Below are positions 32,358 to 46,300 of a stretch of 64,000 nt of DNA, in pieces (positions within the stretch are counted from its first letter, which is position 1; each line of letters begins with the position of its first letter). The translations under genes and the position numbers were made by a program. The notes under the pieces were generated by a model. That model was given only the letters and a program-made list of their open reading frames with translations. It had not been told where the DNA came from and made no database searches. Source of the DNA: Brachypodium distachyon (lineage: Eukaryota > Streptophyta > Magnoliopsida > Poales > Poaceae); assembly GCF_000005505.3 (NCBI RefSeq), contig NC_016134.3, forward strand, positions 7,980,624 to 8,044,623. The letters run 5' to 3'.

Positions 32358-34363
32358 GTGAGAGGTTTTTTGTAGCAATATATTCTCTTGCAGATATGAT
32401 CCATATACCTTTACATTGTGCATTATTTTAGTGTGTGAAGTTGTTGCTTAGTTATGTTGTTGTCCAAATTATGCCAACAAATAATCCATTCAATCTATTG
32501 AAAATTGTGCTAGAATGAGTTAAGCAGGATCACAGCAAGCCCCCCTGTCGTGAGTAACCATTAATGTTAATATGCATGTTTAGCTTGTTAGTTATGATCA
32601 ATGATTTCTGAGAAAGTTTATTTCTGAAGCAACAGAAAGTCTTTGCTAGCATCTCATATATGTGTTGGCACCAGAACTGTAACCTATTGATAGAAGTGAA
32701 TGCTAATTTGCACTTATACCCCGCTTGCTTCATCAGAGTAATAGCGGAAGCACACTAGCTAGCGCTTTGCCTTTGCCTTGCTTCCAGCACCATCTGAAGA
32801 GTGTGCCAAATTGAACTACTATTTCTAAGACTGTCACATTCAACAGACCAATATTGTGCAAGTTAAACAAACCACTCTACAACTATATAAAAAAACACTC
32901 TACTGTAACTAATTTGAAGTGGCCTAAGTTCATATTATCAGACTTCAGTGAAGCAGTGGATTAATTATTATTTTCGTGCGATCATATTTTGGAAGAATCA
33001 CTGCCTCTATAATTAACATAGTGAACTTTCGCTGTACAGGTAGCTGCTGAGAAGACAAATCATGTCGGTAAACTCTGAAGTTTTGGTGGTAGATTGTCGA
33101 TGTTGACACTATCAATATGTAAATCTCAGTGCAGAAAGAAATATGGTCATGTTCTCACAGAGGAATGAGTTCCTGTCGAGTTCTTGTAGATGCTAGAAAT
33201 GTTGAATTCAAAAGATTGCATTGAATTCAGTGGAATGATCGCATGTTTGATGTTTTTTTTCTGCTATTTTTTTTGTGGAAAGCATGTTTGATGTTTGTAG
33301 CACCATTCAGGATACAGAATGTTTGTGAGACAACAACTCGCTGATAGTTTCTCTCTGGAATAATCACTTCACAACTTTTTTTTAGAAACTTCACAACTGG
33401 TACTTGATCTTGCTTAACAGTTTGTTAGTATAATAAAATCGATGCATTTGATGGTAGGCCTACAATCTGAACTTCTGTGGTTTGCTTATTCCGTTAAGAT
33501 AAATCTCGAACCTTACATCTAAGGACTTTGCTATGGGTGTAATTTTTTTTCACCATTCGTAGGAAAAATTTCACGACTCTTTACACATTGGGAATATCAA
33601 TCTGTCTCTTGGGTGTAATCAAATAAATTAAAGTAGATTCAACCGTGCAGGATTTGACATTGCAATATTGCTCCTAGTAGTCACCTTTACATAAACATTG
33701 TACACCATTTTTTAAGGAAACCCCTTCGGTATCCAGATCGTGTCCTTTTTGCTGATGTCCAACAAGTTTTTAAACAAGGGCATTTCCAACTATAAGCATT
33801 TTGTTCCCTTGTTTCATGCTGTAACAACGTGAACGGAAAATGTTATTATTTCAAACAAAATTGATGAGCGTACGATGTTTCAAAAACCACTTTTAGCATA
33901 GTAATACATATGTACATATATGTCTCAACACGCAACAGGAGTTGGCCTCATCAATGAAACAACCAAATAATTGACGAATAATTTAACATCCTTCACATGA
34001 ATGAATTACTGAACAACATAACAATCTTTCAACAGATGACTCTTCCCAGGTACAACAGTTAATCCGAATCACATGAAATTACAATCAGAACGACCAGACA
34101 GCAGGCTTCCTTTTCTTCCCATCTGCTGTATTGAACTACTGTGATGGTGGTACCAAACAATCATAGATCTGCAGTATGGATCATGTTGCTCAATAATCGT
34201 CATCTTTTCACAAATTTGTGAGTGGCTGACGTTTATAATGTTCACGGATGTACAAGGCTAAAATGGTTGAATTGTTGACAGTAACTTATTGGTCAGCGAT
34301 CCATCTTTTGGTCAGTGATCTTCTGGCAGGGTCTTCTATGTACCTTTTTATTTCCCCAAAGGC
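32358..34363. other. intergenic region between convergent genes
   Basis: This holds the 3'UTRs of the lectin kinase and the DNA demethylase gene. It is AT-rich. No frame or element with recognisable ends is seen. Confidence 0.5.
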
Positions 34364-37300
34364 CTATGCATCATCTCTAGCTGCAGAAGCTGTAGGTTTT
34401 TTATTCCTTGTAATTTTGCTTGCTGGAAAGTGAAGCCTTGCATACAGTGGTCTTGGTGCTCTAGATATTCTATCAAAACCTCTCACGCACACAAATCCTG
34501 CACATGTTCGGAAGAAATAATAAACATCTACTTCCTCAGTGAAAGCGTTACTGGCATTGTGCAAATAAAACTAAAACATCAATAGCATTAGACACTTTTG
34601 GGAGTAGGTTCCTTCAATTATTATCATGGATAAAAAAAAAGTGAAGGTTTCACCAATTATCATCATGCATAAATAAGGCCATTTACACCAACATATTTTG
34701 TTTACCTCCAATACAAAAATCATCCACGACAAATATTTCCCATTTTTTTGCAAAGATACATATATTCTTTTGTGAGTACTTCAAGCCTCTGTCCATTAAT
34801 ATTCATCTGTTTGGTGTGAACCTTTCAAAATATTTATATTTGTTGCATAAAATCAAGAAACAAGTGACCATGCCTTTTTAAATGGAGGAATTAGTTTTGA
34901 TCACATCCCTCCCTATTATGCATGACAAGTATCATGCGACAGCATATTTTAAGCCAATTTGCAGCAGCAGAGTATGCAACCCAGCCACTTCAACACTGAA
35001 GTACAAATGGAAATATGACCAGTTTGCGATATTAATAACTACCAAAATAGGAAAGATACATAAGGCTTCTGCCTTTGGATATCACAAACAGTAACTAAAG
35101 CAATAAGAAGATTACCTCTCCAAAAGCAATGCTGTATGTCTTCAGTTGTTAAACCTGCAAAAGGATCATGTAAAGCATAATCAGCCACATATGTGGTAAT
35201 CCAATTATTAGCACTAGCCTTTTTTCTATTTGTCTAGTATATGATAATCTGCAAAAGGTAATTGCTTAATTATTTATGCAGAGCTCATAAAATTCAACAC
35301 CCCGGCATCAACACGCCAAATGCCTTCCCAGTTCCCATGCTGTTCGCATAGTTAGCCAATTTTCAGATAAACTTAAGGTTTTAAAGATTTTATCTACAAT
35401 TGCGAAGTGACTCCATTTGTATTCATTTCATGAACTCATAGAGCCCATCTCTCTCCTTTCTTTTGACCAAAATATTTAGGTTTTGCATCTAACATCTCTG
35501 CCTAATATCTCGACATTTGCATTCATCATGAATGCCAAAAAGCTTACTACTAAGAAGAAACCGGTTAGTGGTGATGGCTCGTTCACTTTGGAGTCGAAAG
35601 AACGATCTGAAGTGCTACCAACAGCTGACATTCAGATGACATTGTTCATCACCCAGTACATGTATCTAGACGCCTTTTAAGAGTAGATACATCCATATTT
35701 GGGCAAATTTGAGACAAGAATTTAGGATCGGAGGGAGTAAATTTGAAGGCACTGGAAGTGGACATGGATCGAGAGCAGGGGAGAAATCAAATCCCAAAAG
35801 AAGGGAGGGAGTGAGGGAGAGCATAGAGAAGTTACCTGCCCTGGTACAGCCGGCGGAAGAGGAAGACAAGGGGAGGAGTAAGCGATGAACACAGCAGCAG
35901 AGCACCAGGTCAGGGGAGAGGTAGAACCATTGGAAGAGGGAGAGGGGGGGAGGGGGGTGAGTCGCAATGCTTCTGGCCGCCGGCGGCAGATGGCCAGTGG
36001 ATGGTGGCGGCTGCATCTCAGGTGAGGCGGCTCGTTCGGGAGCGAGACTGAAATGGTGAGGGTTCCCTTCCCGACCGTGCCTTATCCAGCCAAAAGCCCA
36101 AAACCTAAACCTATATAGTCGATCAACTCAAACATGCGGACTAGTCCAGGACTAGTCGTATGACTCAGGGAAATAGTCGAAACGACAGTTCGAGTCGACA
36201 TTGCTTTTGCGACTTGAGGAAAATGCACTCACGGTCACTGAACTTGGTTTCGATTCTCAATTTAGTCATTGTATTTTGGAAAATCAAAAGTTACAGTCTA
36301 TGAACTTGACGACATATCCCACATACGGTCAGGGTACCGTATTTTGTACGTATAGGTCCGTAGCCTGTGCCAGCTCAGCTCAGATTTTTGCATTTTGCCC
36401 CCTGATTTTTTTTTAAAAATGCGCTCCGGTCCTCATGGATTATTTTTCAGGGGGCATAATGCAAAATTTTGAACTGAGCTGGGACAGGCTACGGACCCGT
36501 ACGTACAAAATATGGTACCAGTGACCGTATGTCGGATATTTCGTACAGTTTACGGACTGTAACTTTCGATTTCCAAAATACAGTGACTAATTGAGAATCG
36601 AAACCGAATTCAGTGACCATGAGTGCATTTTTCTTGCGAATTATAGACTAGTCACGTCATTCTAGATTCCCATGAGATAACTTCGCAGTTGACACTAGTT
36701 ATTGTAACTACCGTTAGATAGACCCTTCAAACTTATCTCATACTCCCTCCTTCCCAATTTAAGTGTCGTTTTAGCTTTTTTATTTTTTCCCAAATTAAGT
36801 GTCGTCCTGGGTTTATGATGGAAAAACTCATCGGTTTCCCAACATTAAACGAAATGCAGTGCTGGGTCCTTTGCATGCATGAAGTATGGAGTACAATAAT
36901 TCGTTGGGCATGCAGCTAATTAAGGCAGTGGTGGCTGCTTTGCACGCGCGCTGAAGAAGCCAGTAGAAATGCGTGCGGAGGAGAGGAAAGGAAAACGCAC
37001 TTCCCGGACAGTTATTCCAGCCACGGACTCCTGCTTTCTAGTGTTTACTGTTCCTTGGCATTAGGGTTTTTTTCTAAAACGACACTTAAATTGGGAAGGA
37101 GGAAGTATCATACATCACCAAAGGTTGTCCAACGATCAAACTAGCAGTGGGAACAAAATAATAGTCAGCGACATGAACTGGATTTATTTGTCAGGACTTA
37201 AGTTTGCCTATCTCAAACCTTATCTGTCCATCTTTATAGTTTAAGATGATAGCAGTTAGCAGCACACTGTGGTGCCTCCAAATTCTCAAATCTTGGTTCT

Positions 37301-40300
37301 TGTTTATTAGTGAAATACCTTTGAAGATTGTAGGAACTGAAGTTCCAAAGTAAACTGTTCTCCTAGGGAGATTCCATATCCAACTCCTTGGAACATCGAT
37401 TGGGTTTCGGCTCGAGTCATGATCAGCAAATACCTGCAGTATAACCATTTGGAGTGAATTTTGATACAAGGAACATTTGATTTTATATTTACGTATCGTA
37501 TCTACTTTCAGCCAATACCTCATTTACTTGGAAATACGTCCCATTAAGTGGAAAACTTCCTCTCATAGCTGTTCGGCATGGTATCTGTTGAGTTTAATCA
37601 ACAAACATAGTTGGTTAGACATCACAAATTTGCAGATAATAGTACATATCGTCACTGGATAGTTTAATAATTGACATACTAAATTTTCTGTATGGTGAGT
37701 AGTCTACTCCACGGAGTAATAATACATGACCACATACCTCCCTACTGCCACATATTCAACTAAGATAAATAAAAAACTTCAATATTAATTTTGATAATAC
37801 AGTATGGACGTTATGCAGAACATGAAATATTAAGGTTCGACCAAACACAGTGCAAGTAATGCCACTGTTTCTTGACTCCCAAATGGCACAATGCAAGAAT
37901 CAAAGTAACAATTGGAGGAAGCAGTCATCAGTGACCTTCTCGCATACTCCAAACTCCAAAGGATCAGACCGATCAATCACACCATGCCATGCACAAACAT
38001 CAATTCAAGACCCACTAGTACATCACTCCATTAGTTAAGACAGGAAGAAGGTAACACGAGCCATTTTGGCTACATTGGAACACTCATCATCTATCAGGTA
38101 TTTTAAAGATCACTTCGGAACCATTTCGCAGTTTCTAGCCAATATAAACCTTTTGCCACATCAGGATAACTATCGACTACAGGAAGGCCAGATAACATAG
38201 CTTCAAGAGCATTAGTGGGGAAGATGGACATATTATGATGGGAGAACTTTTGGGATAGAAAAGTAAGGAAGCGTTTGGTTCCAAACCAATAGTATTCCTA
38301 GCCTTGCCTGGAGAGACTTAGCACGATAAGAAAACTAGCTTTGCTAGGTGAGAGGGATAGGAGCAAGAAAAACAATGCCAATATAGGAGAGCGGAATTGC
38401 CTCTCCTTTGACGGCAAGCCTTGAGCGATGCAGAAGACCCTCCCGTATTCTTTTGTCGATCCCCACCACCAAAACAAGGGCCCTGGCTCCAATGGGCTAG
38501 CTCTGGTTGTCCAGTATTTTCTGCCTCACTAAGCAAGCTTAACATGCATTGGACTTCTCAAAGGAAAAAAAACAGAGAGAATTGAGCGCATGTTGAGTTT
38601 CCTATGAAACTGGGGTATATGACTGCAATCCATAGGAATTTGACAATTCTAAACCTATGATCCAAATGACTTGAATAATTCAAAATTCCTATGAAAATCC
38701 TACAATCCAAAGAGGCCTTTAAACAACCATATAAATTCGATGAAATAGAGCAAAACTGGCCACACACCAGTTCCACTGATTTTTTGAATCCTGGATCCTG
38801 TCAGGATGCCTGGGCCTGCACTTATCAAATACGATTGCTATTGTTAGCAAATATTACATAGTAACGTACCAAAAGTGTTCCCCTAACTTTCTGAGCCTGC
38901 ACTTCTCGTATACTGTTGCAACTAAAGCATGCACTGCTGTCACATAGTTTACCACTCTCATGAGAGTTGCAAGACGTCATAGGTGCATCAGCTGATTGAG
39001 CTGTTTCACCTGTTTTAGGATTCAAATGAACATCAGCAACCCTCAACCATACAGAAGTTTGAAAGCCATAACACTTCAATTATGTGCTCCTTACCTGGGG
39101 TCCATATAGAGAGTAGGTACGGGCAAGGATCATCAGGCTCTCTTTGGTCAAACTGCAGAAAATAAGGAAATATTCATCATTATATCTTATTTCATGATTA
39201 ACGGTAAATTTCGAAAAGGAGTTATGAACCTACTCCTTCCAGAAGTGGATGCGAGTCTGGTAGCTCATAGCTGCAGCATGTAGATAATAGAGAGGTCAAA
39301 TAGTGATTAACATTTAAAATACTGATGCTATGTGAAATTCTTTTGTACTAGCAATATAAGAAGGGACTATTATCAATGGTACTGGTTTTGTGGAAGACAG
39401 GGACATACACTTGGTGCTCTGTTCTTAGACGACTAACATTCTTGAGCCTAGGAGTTGGGATAGATGCAGCTTCTGGAGTTATCGCAACCAAGGCACTTGA
39501 CATATCAGCATCTTCGATATCAATGTTATTTACTTGCATGTAGTTCTTCAGATTTTGTGCAAACTCCTCGAAATTAAGCTTAATTGTAGGAATTTCTTCA
39601 GGATCATCAAAGAACATATCCTCTATAGCACCCTCTTTTAACTCTGCAGTCTCTGGTTCTGGTTCAGGGCTTGCTGGCTCCTCAATGATTGGTTGGCGAT
39701 TACCCAGAACATGGTCATGGGGATGTGCATTCCAATCAAGTTGATTTAGAGGCCTAGAACTTATATATGGCTGTTGGCAACTCTCTGCTACAATTGGGTT
39801 TCCTGATGTAACCAAACTCTTCTCTTCAGGTCCAGGAAGAGCAAGCCTAGCACTGTATAAAAACAAACTTATTACTGACGGACAGCCATCAATTAGCACT
39901 CTAATTATTCTACCGAAAGAGCTAGTAGCCATCCAATCTATTGGAATGGGATGAATTCTTCTGCCACAGCCCAAACCTTTGCAGCGAAAATATTATCAGC
40001 CAGTGCCATCTAGAAGTAGATAGTTAGATTACAATCTACAAGGGAACTATTTTAGCTACCAATTAACACACGGGAATATACACATAGACAGCAAAACAGC
40101 TCTGCCTTTCAATCTTTTATTCCGGCAAGAATTCACTTTTCAAACTGACCACTAAAACATTCTGACATACACCCTTGAACTATACATTTCACATTGCATC
40201 CCTCAACTGGTTGTGCAGATGGCTTTGGCTGACATATGTATCGCATGTTTTTTACTAATGTGGCCCCTATGTGGAGAATATTTTCTCCCCTACTAATCAT

Positions 40301-43300
40301 GTAAAGTTGTAAACTCAGAAAATTTAGATTTATTAGGAAAAAGAAAACTCAGATTTAAAATTTCCAAGATAACCAGGGAGATTCAGAAAATGCAAAAATA
40401 ATATAATCAATAAAAGACCAAATTAACCATGTATAAGAAAACAATATGTGCGTGTTACCATATGCTTTACCAATTTTTTAGCCTGATTTTTTTCATGTGT
40501 TATCTGACTTTTTTCTTCATATTTTCTATTTCGTAATGAATTGTTTGTTTCCCTGGAATTCCAGAAACAAAATCTAATTCTCATTTTTTTATCACTTTCC
40601 TATTTTTTCTAAAATTTGCGAGATTACTAAGTAGCGAGTAAAACTATCCACATAGGCTTGCGCACACGTTAGCCAAAAGCCCAAAACCACCTAGAAAACC
40701 GAGAGTTGTAAACTGAAGTTTTGCAACTTTCACAGTTACGGTAGTATTCAAACGGTTTTATAGTTTAAGGTTGTGAAGTGAACTTTTGCTAGAGCACAGG
40801 ATTGAATAGCGGAGCGTGGGATGCATAGTTAATTAGTAGAATGTACATTAATTCTACATACATCTTGAGAAATTACCTTGCAAATGCACTCGCAAAATGC
40901 TTGCACTCAGCTCTCATTGGGCATGCGTTGCAATTTGGCTTACTTTTTGTACAAAACACCTAAGAAAGAAAACAAATCATTAAGACACAGTGAATCAGTT
41001 ACAAGTTGCTTTATTCAATTCTCTATATCTCATGTTTACCTTTCCAAATGTTATCATTTGATAGTGAAGCTCGTACCTGCACATCGCAAATTGTCACTAT
41101 ATACCAGAAGATAAAGATTAAGCGACTCACGTGTTTCAAAATTGCCATAAAAAGAACTGGGTTTATAAATATTACAATGTTCGTTGATCAAGCTTGCATA
41201 ATCGTGGCCAGAGGTATTTCTGTATGTTCTCCAGCATCGGATACCTTCACCAGTAGATTGTCAAACTAAGTCATCTGTGTATATGTACTAGTCAAACAAA
41301 CGATAAGGATTGAGGACACTTACAGCTCCAACAGATGCAACTGAAGAGACTCGGGTAGGGGTTGAAGTGGCACCCATCCAAGCCTCACACATATCCTACC
41401 AACGTTTGTGTCCACCTTCATAATCAATTGATATAAATAAAGCTCCTAAATTGGACAAATGAATAATATTTCTTAAAAAAAATAGGAAAGGAAGAACGTA
41501 CAGGGAAAGCCATATGATGGAGTGTCAAAAGACGCACACACTCTACACTTTTGAGTCCAAGACCTCTGATGCTCAAGAGGTACTCCCTGAAAGAGACACA
41601 AAAATATATGTAAGTGTCAACCATTGAACAACAAAATTTCACATGCATTTATCCCATTGCCACAATGTTTCATGATATAAAAATGGGGATGCACTTAGTG
41701 CAAACATGCATTTCAGTTCGATCATGCAAGCTTTCCACGTGAACCGTCATATAGGAGAACTGAATGAGCTACATTCATCTGAGGCCGAGGTCACATGGGT
41801 CCATAACTTTTAAAATAGCCCTCTAACATGCTCAAAACTTATTTTGACAGCTCCCACCTTCTCAAGACCCCTTCACATGATAACTTCATGTCTCCACTAC
41901 TAAATGAGGCACCGACTGGCAGTAATCACTCAGAACACTATGCTAAGTGTACTAGTGACCACGATAAATAAGCTCAGGACACATGGGCATAGACCAAAGC
42001 CCATAACCACAGAGATAGAGGCATAGTAATAACTAAATATACCCACCAGTGATCACTGAATTGTAGCAACTAGCGGCTCTATTCACGAGTGGAGTGGAAA
42101 GATGAAAACTGGAAAAGTTGACATGATGAACATGATAAACCAACCAGCCCCAACAGCTTGAGCTGACCAATTTACTTCTGACCTACAGAAGCCACTTCAC
42201 ACATAAAATGCAGCGACATTCACTCCTATGTGGCTGATTTGCTAAACCTGCTAACCGTGTTGAGTAGTTGATACGACAAGGAGGTATATTGATCATTAAA
42301 GCCAGCTGCCATAGTTGAAACAAGAATGCAGAAAATTTATTTGTTCGTTGTATAACAGCAAAAGGGTCAAATCAACAAAAAAAACGGGTGGAAGTAACCT
42401 GATGGAACAAAACAGTATGGAAAGCAAGCCACAGAGCGCATCAACAAAAATATGTTAAATTAGCCTCATTGAACATGAACGTGTGGTAAAATGGTCACGC
42501 AATAAATAACAGACACTAAATTTCATTCAATCAGAACCACTAAAAATTTAGCAACGAAGCCCAAATAAGAAAATAGAGAGGAACAGTTTATTGAACCAAC
42601 AAGTAAAATTATGTATGTTAGCTCAATATACATTTATCTAGCTTACTTTGCTTTGTCTGGATCGACATAGCGCAACCATTCAAGATCAATGCTACCATGG
42701 TCTGTCACCAATCGGTTTAGAAACGCCTACAAAAGAAATTGATAAGGATGAGTATGCATGACTAAACGATGGAAATTCCAACCAATAGGCAAATCTAGAT
42801 TGAACTGAATGCATGTTTGTATAACCTTTAGTTATATCTTTAGTTATATCATACTTCATCTAATAAACTACTTTACAACATTATATCATACCTCAATAAA
42901 TAAACTATACTATAACGTACTTACTTTTATCCGCTCTGCCAGCATGTTATTCATTCCTCTTTCTCTTATTGTGTCAGATATTTCCTTCACGTCTATTTGC
43001 CTTATTGTTTCCCAATCCAGTGCGTCTTTTGCATTATTAGCTCTTTCTTCATTTCCATGATTGACAAGCACTTCTTTTCGTAAAATATCCCAATCATATG
43101 CTCTCTTTTTACCAGTCCCAACTCTCGCCTTCTTTGCTTTTGATGATCCATCAGCAGGAACTTCAGGAAAAGACTTTCTAATATCTTTCAGTTTCTCTAT
43201 CGAATCTAAAGCAACTCCCTGTAGGGGTTCAGAATTTGCTTTCTCGTTTTGACATAAGTTTGAAGAATAACGACTCTCATCCTTGTTTGTTGGAAGTCCA

Positions 43301-46300
43301 ACGTTGCCATACTGTTGGCTGCATACTGACTGATGATTGTCACCTCCAATTTGGTTTGCTCTGGTAGTACATTCCTCTTGCAAATTCAGTGTATCATGCT
43401 GTTCCACAAGTGCAGCTTCAATGCCATTTCTTGAAAGATTCTTTTCATAGGACTGCTCCCTGGTAAATGACACTGTATCTGCACTTGCTGGCTGAAAATA
43501 TTTGTCAATCATTGGTGAACTCAAGTCAGCTCCTGGCGTGGTGCCATAAGGGAAAGAAATTTTGTTGTGACTTAAAGACTCATCGATACAATATAAAAGG
43601 GCAGTTAAAGAATCGGTCATTTTGGTTTTATTTTCACTATCAGTTCCAGGAGAAGGCAAAGGACAATCAAATCTAGCCGGAGCTACTGTGCCACTGGAAT
43701 CATCTATTCTATTAATGCCAGGGTATACTGAGTGCTCCAAATCATTCGCATATGTTATATCTGGGAGATGAGCTTGGCCGTTCTGGTGATAAGAGACAGA
43801 AGAATGAAGAGGCTGATGCTTGAGGCTGGGATTGCGTACTTCATTGAGCACTGACCTCTTGTTTGTAACTTGTATTTGAGCTCCATATTTCAATAATCCA
43901 CTGTTTTCATTAGGCTTGCTCTTTAGCTCTTGCATCTTTAGAAGTTCTGTATACGTGGTTGAATTGCTTGTGCCATGGGCCATATTTCTGCCAACAAAAT
44001 CTTCTACTGTAAAATTTAGTAATCTGCTAGGAAACATAGGATCAGTCACATGAAGCAGATAATCAGGAGAACTCTGAGATGAAATAGTAGAGTTTTGTGA
44101 CGAAACAACATCCTCCAGTGCCCCATCGTCAACTTCAACGAAGCTTCCAGTCCCAACAGATGGTGGCTTGCTCTCAGGCAGTCTAACTGGTAGCATCCCA
44201 CAAGAATTATAATAAACTCCTGCTGCACAGTCTACTCCACCTCCAGGAGAATTTCCAAACAATCCAATACTGTTACTTCCTTCCTTTTCTTCTGTTGTAA
44301 CTAAGGAGCCTGTTGTGTTACTTACCTCTTCAACAAGGATATTGCCCTGCAATTTGACAGAATCACCAAACAATCCAGAACAACCACCATTCTTTTCTGA
44401 CGGTGTATGAAACATCCTGTCTGAAGGTATTTTAGAGACTTCTGACTTTGCAGGAAATTTAGCAGCAAGAGCCATAAATGCTGAGCTAAAAAAAGTAGAA
44501 GACAACAGTCAAACAAACAAAATAACCACAGAATGCTACTCACAGACAGTTTTTAATTCAAATAAGGCTGTCAGCTTTATTTCACCTGGAAAGATGATCT
44601 GAAACATTCTGAGTAAGAAAAACCCCGACTACTGAATCCACAACTGATCCTTTCCATGGAGAGAAACGGCGATCTCCTGCAAACAGATAGGGGTCATCCA
44701 AGAATTAAAGGTGGCTTTCTGCAAATCCTGAAACACACACCACATCTTCGAACACAGTGCAACGCAACAGAGTAAATTATTGAAGATGTGTGTTCTAACA
44801 TGAACCCAGAAGTTATAACATGAAAACATATCAGATTTCAGGATCCTATACATGGACTTCTAACTATATATAAATAGCATATAAAAGGGCCTGTCAGGAG
44901 TACAGCTTTGAAATAGTAGCAATACCTTGAACTAGATGCATGCGAGCAATGAATGAGTCGACACGTCCTTGGAATATTTTTCTTTCTTCATCTAGCCATT
45001 TCTCTTTATCCTTATCCATCTCTTCAGAACCATCCACCATATCTGGCTCCATTAATAACTTCCACATTAAAGCAGTTACGGGATCAAGGCTCACTTTGGC
45101 CCGAGCACGTTTTCTTTTCACTTTTCCCTCATACGGAACAACTGCACCAACTTCTCCTTTGTATGGGACAAGAGCACTATGCAGCTCAACTGCCCCAGTG
45201 TCATCTGATTTGTTTATGTCTAAGACTTTTATCTTTTGAATTATAAGATCCAAAGGATCTGCCAGGGATTCTATGTTTCTGAGAAAGCTTTCTCCACTTC
45301 TTTCCGTATTAACCCCTTTGGGAGCAAGAGACTCTCTCACATGAGGTCCGGAAACAAAAGAAATATCCCCAATTTGTAATGGATCGGTATGGCTAGACTT
45401 GAGTTCTGTACCAAGCAACTTTTCCTTCCTTGGACGACCCCTAGGTTTTGGCTTCACGCCAGGTTTTATCTCTTTCCTGGGGCGTCCTACTTTTCGCTTC
45501 TCACTGGGTTTAGCTGCAGTGGTTTCTCCACAAACCTCCACTTGATAACTCTCGGTGCTGAGAACATCAGTGCATGGTGATGGGTTCATTGGACTGATAA
45601 GAGGCCTAATTACTTCTCCAGAAAGTTGGGGACTATTTTTTTTTGCAGTATCATTACTGGTTGACTGGGTTGTTGGAGGCACAGAGAACCTAGATCTTTC
45701 CCCGTTGACTCTTCTGCCAAGCTCGTCAGAAGGATCAACGCACACAATATTTCGAGTATCCTTCTGAAGGGAAGTGCTTTGCTTATGCAGTTCAGCTGGC
45801 AAATCTGACCCTTTAACTGTGTTTCCTTCCAAAGGCTGAAGTTGATGGCTTTCAATTCTTGGTATATAGTTTTGGCTTTGCAGGCTGTTTGGATTACTAG
45901 GCAACTGTGTAAATTCCTCTGTCCCGAACCTGAAATGTCTGCCGGATGCTTCAGCAGAATCCATGTATGTCGTGCCATGCATAGCAGGTCTGTGGTCCTG
46001 TCGGACCATTTCCGGCCTTTTAACCATATCGTTTCCTGAAGCTCCAAACCTGATAATTCCTTGAGAAGCTCGTAATTTCTCACGGGCTATTAATCTTTGA
46101 GCATCAGCTAAGGTAAACACATTAGAGTTGATTGCTGAAACCACATTTGTATTCCGATTATTCGACAAATACCCAGATGGGGCGGAAAAATTGGCCACAT
46201 CTACATTCAGACAGTTACTCTGATTATCCATTCTCATTCTTTTGTAAGTTGCAGGAAAATATGACCCCTGAGAGGTTGCAGCATGGGAAGCACCTACAGA

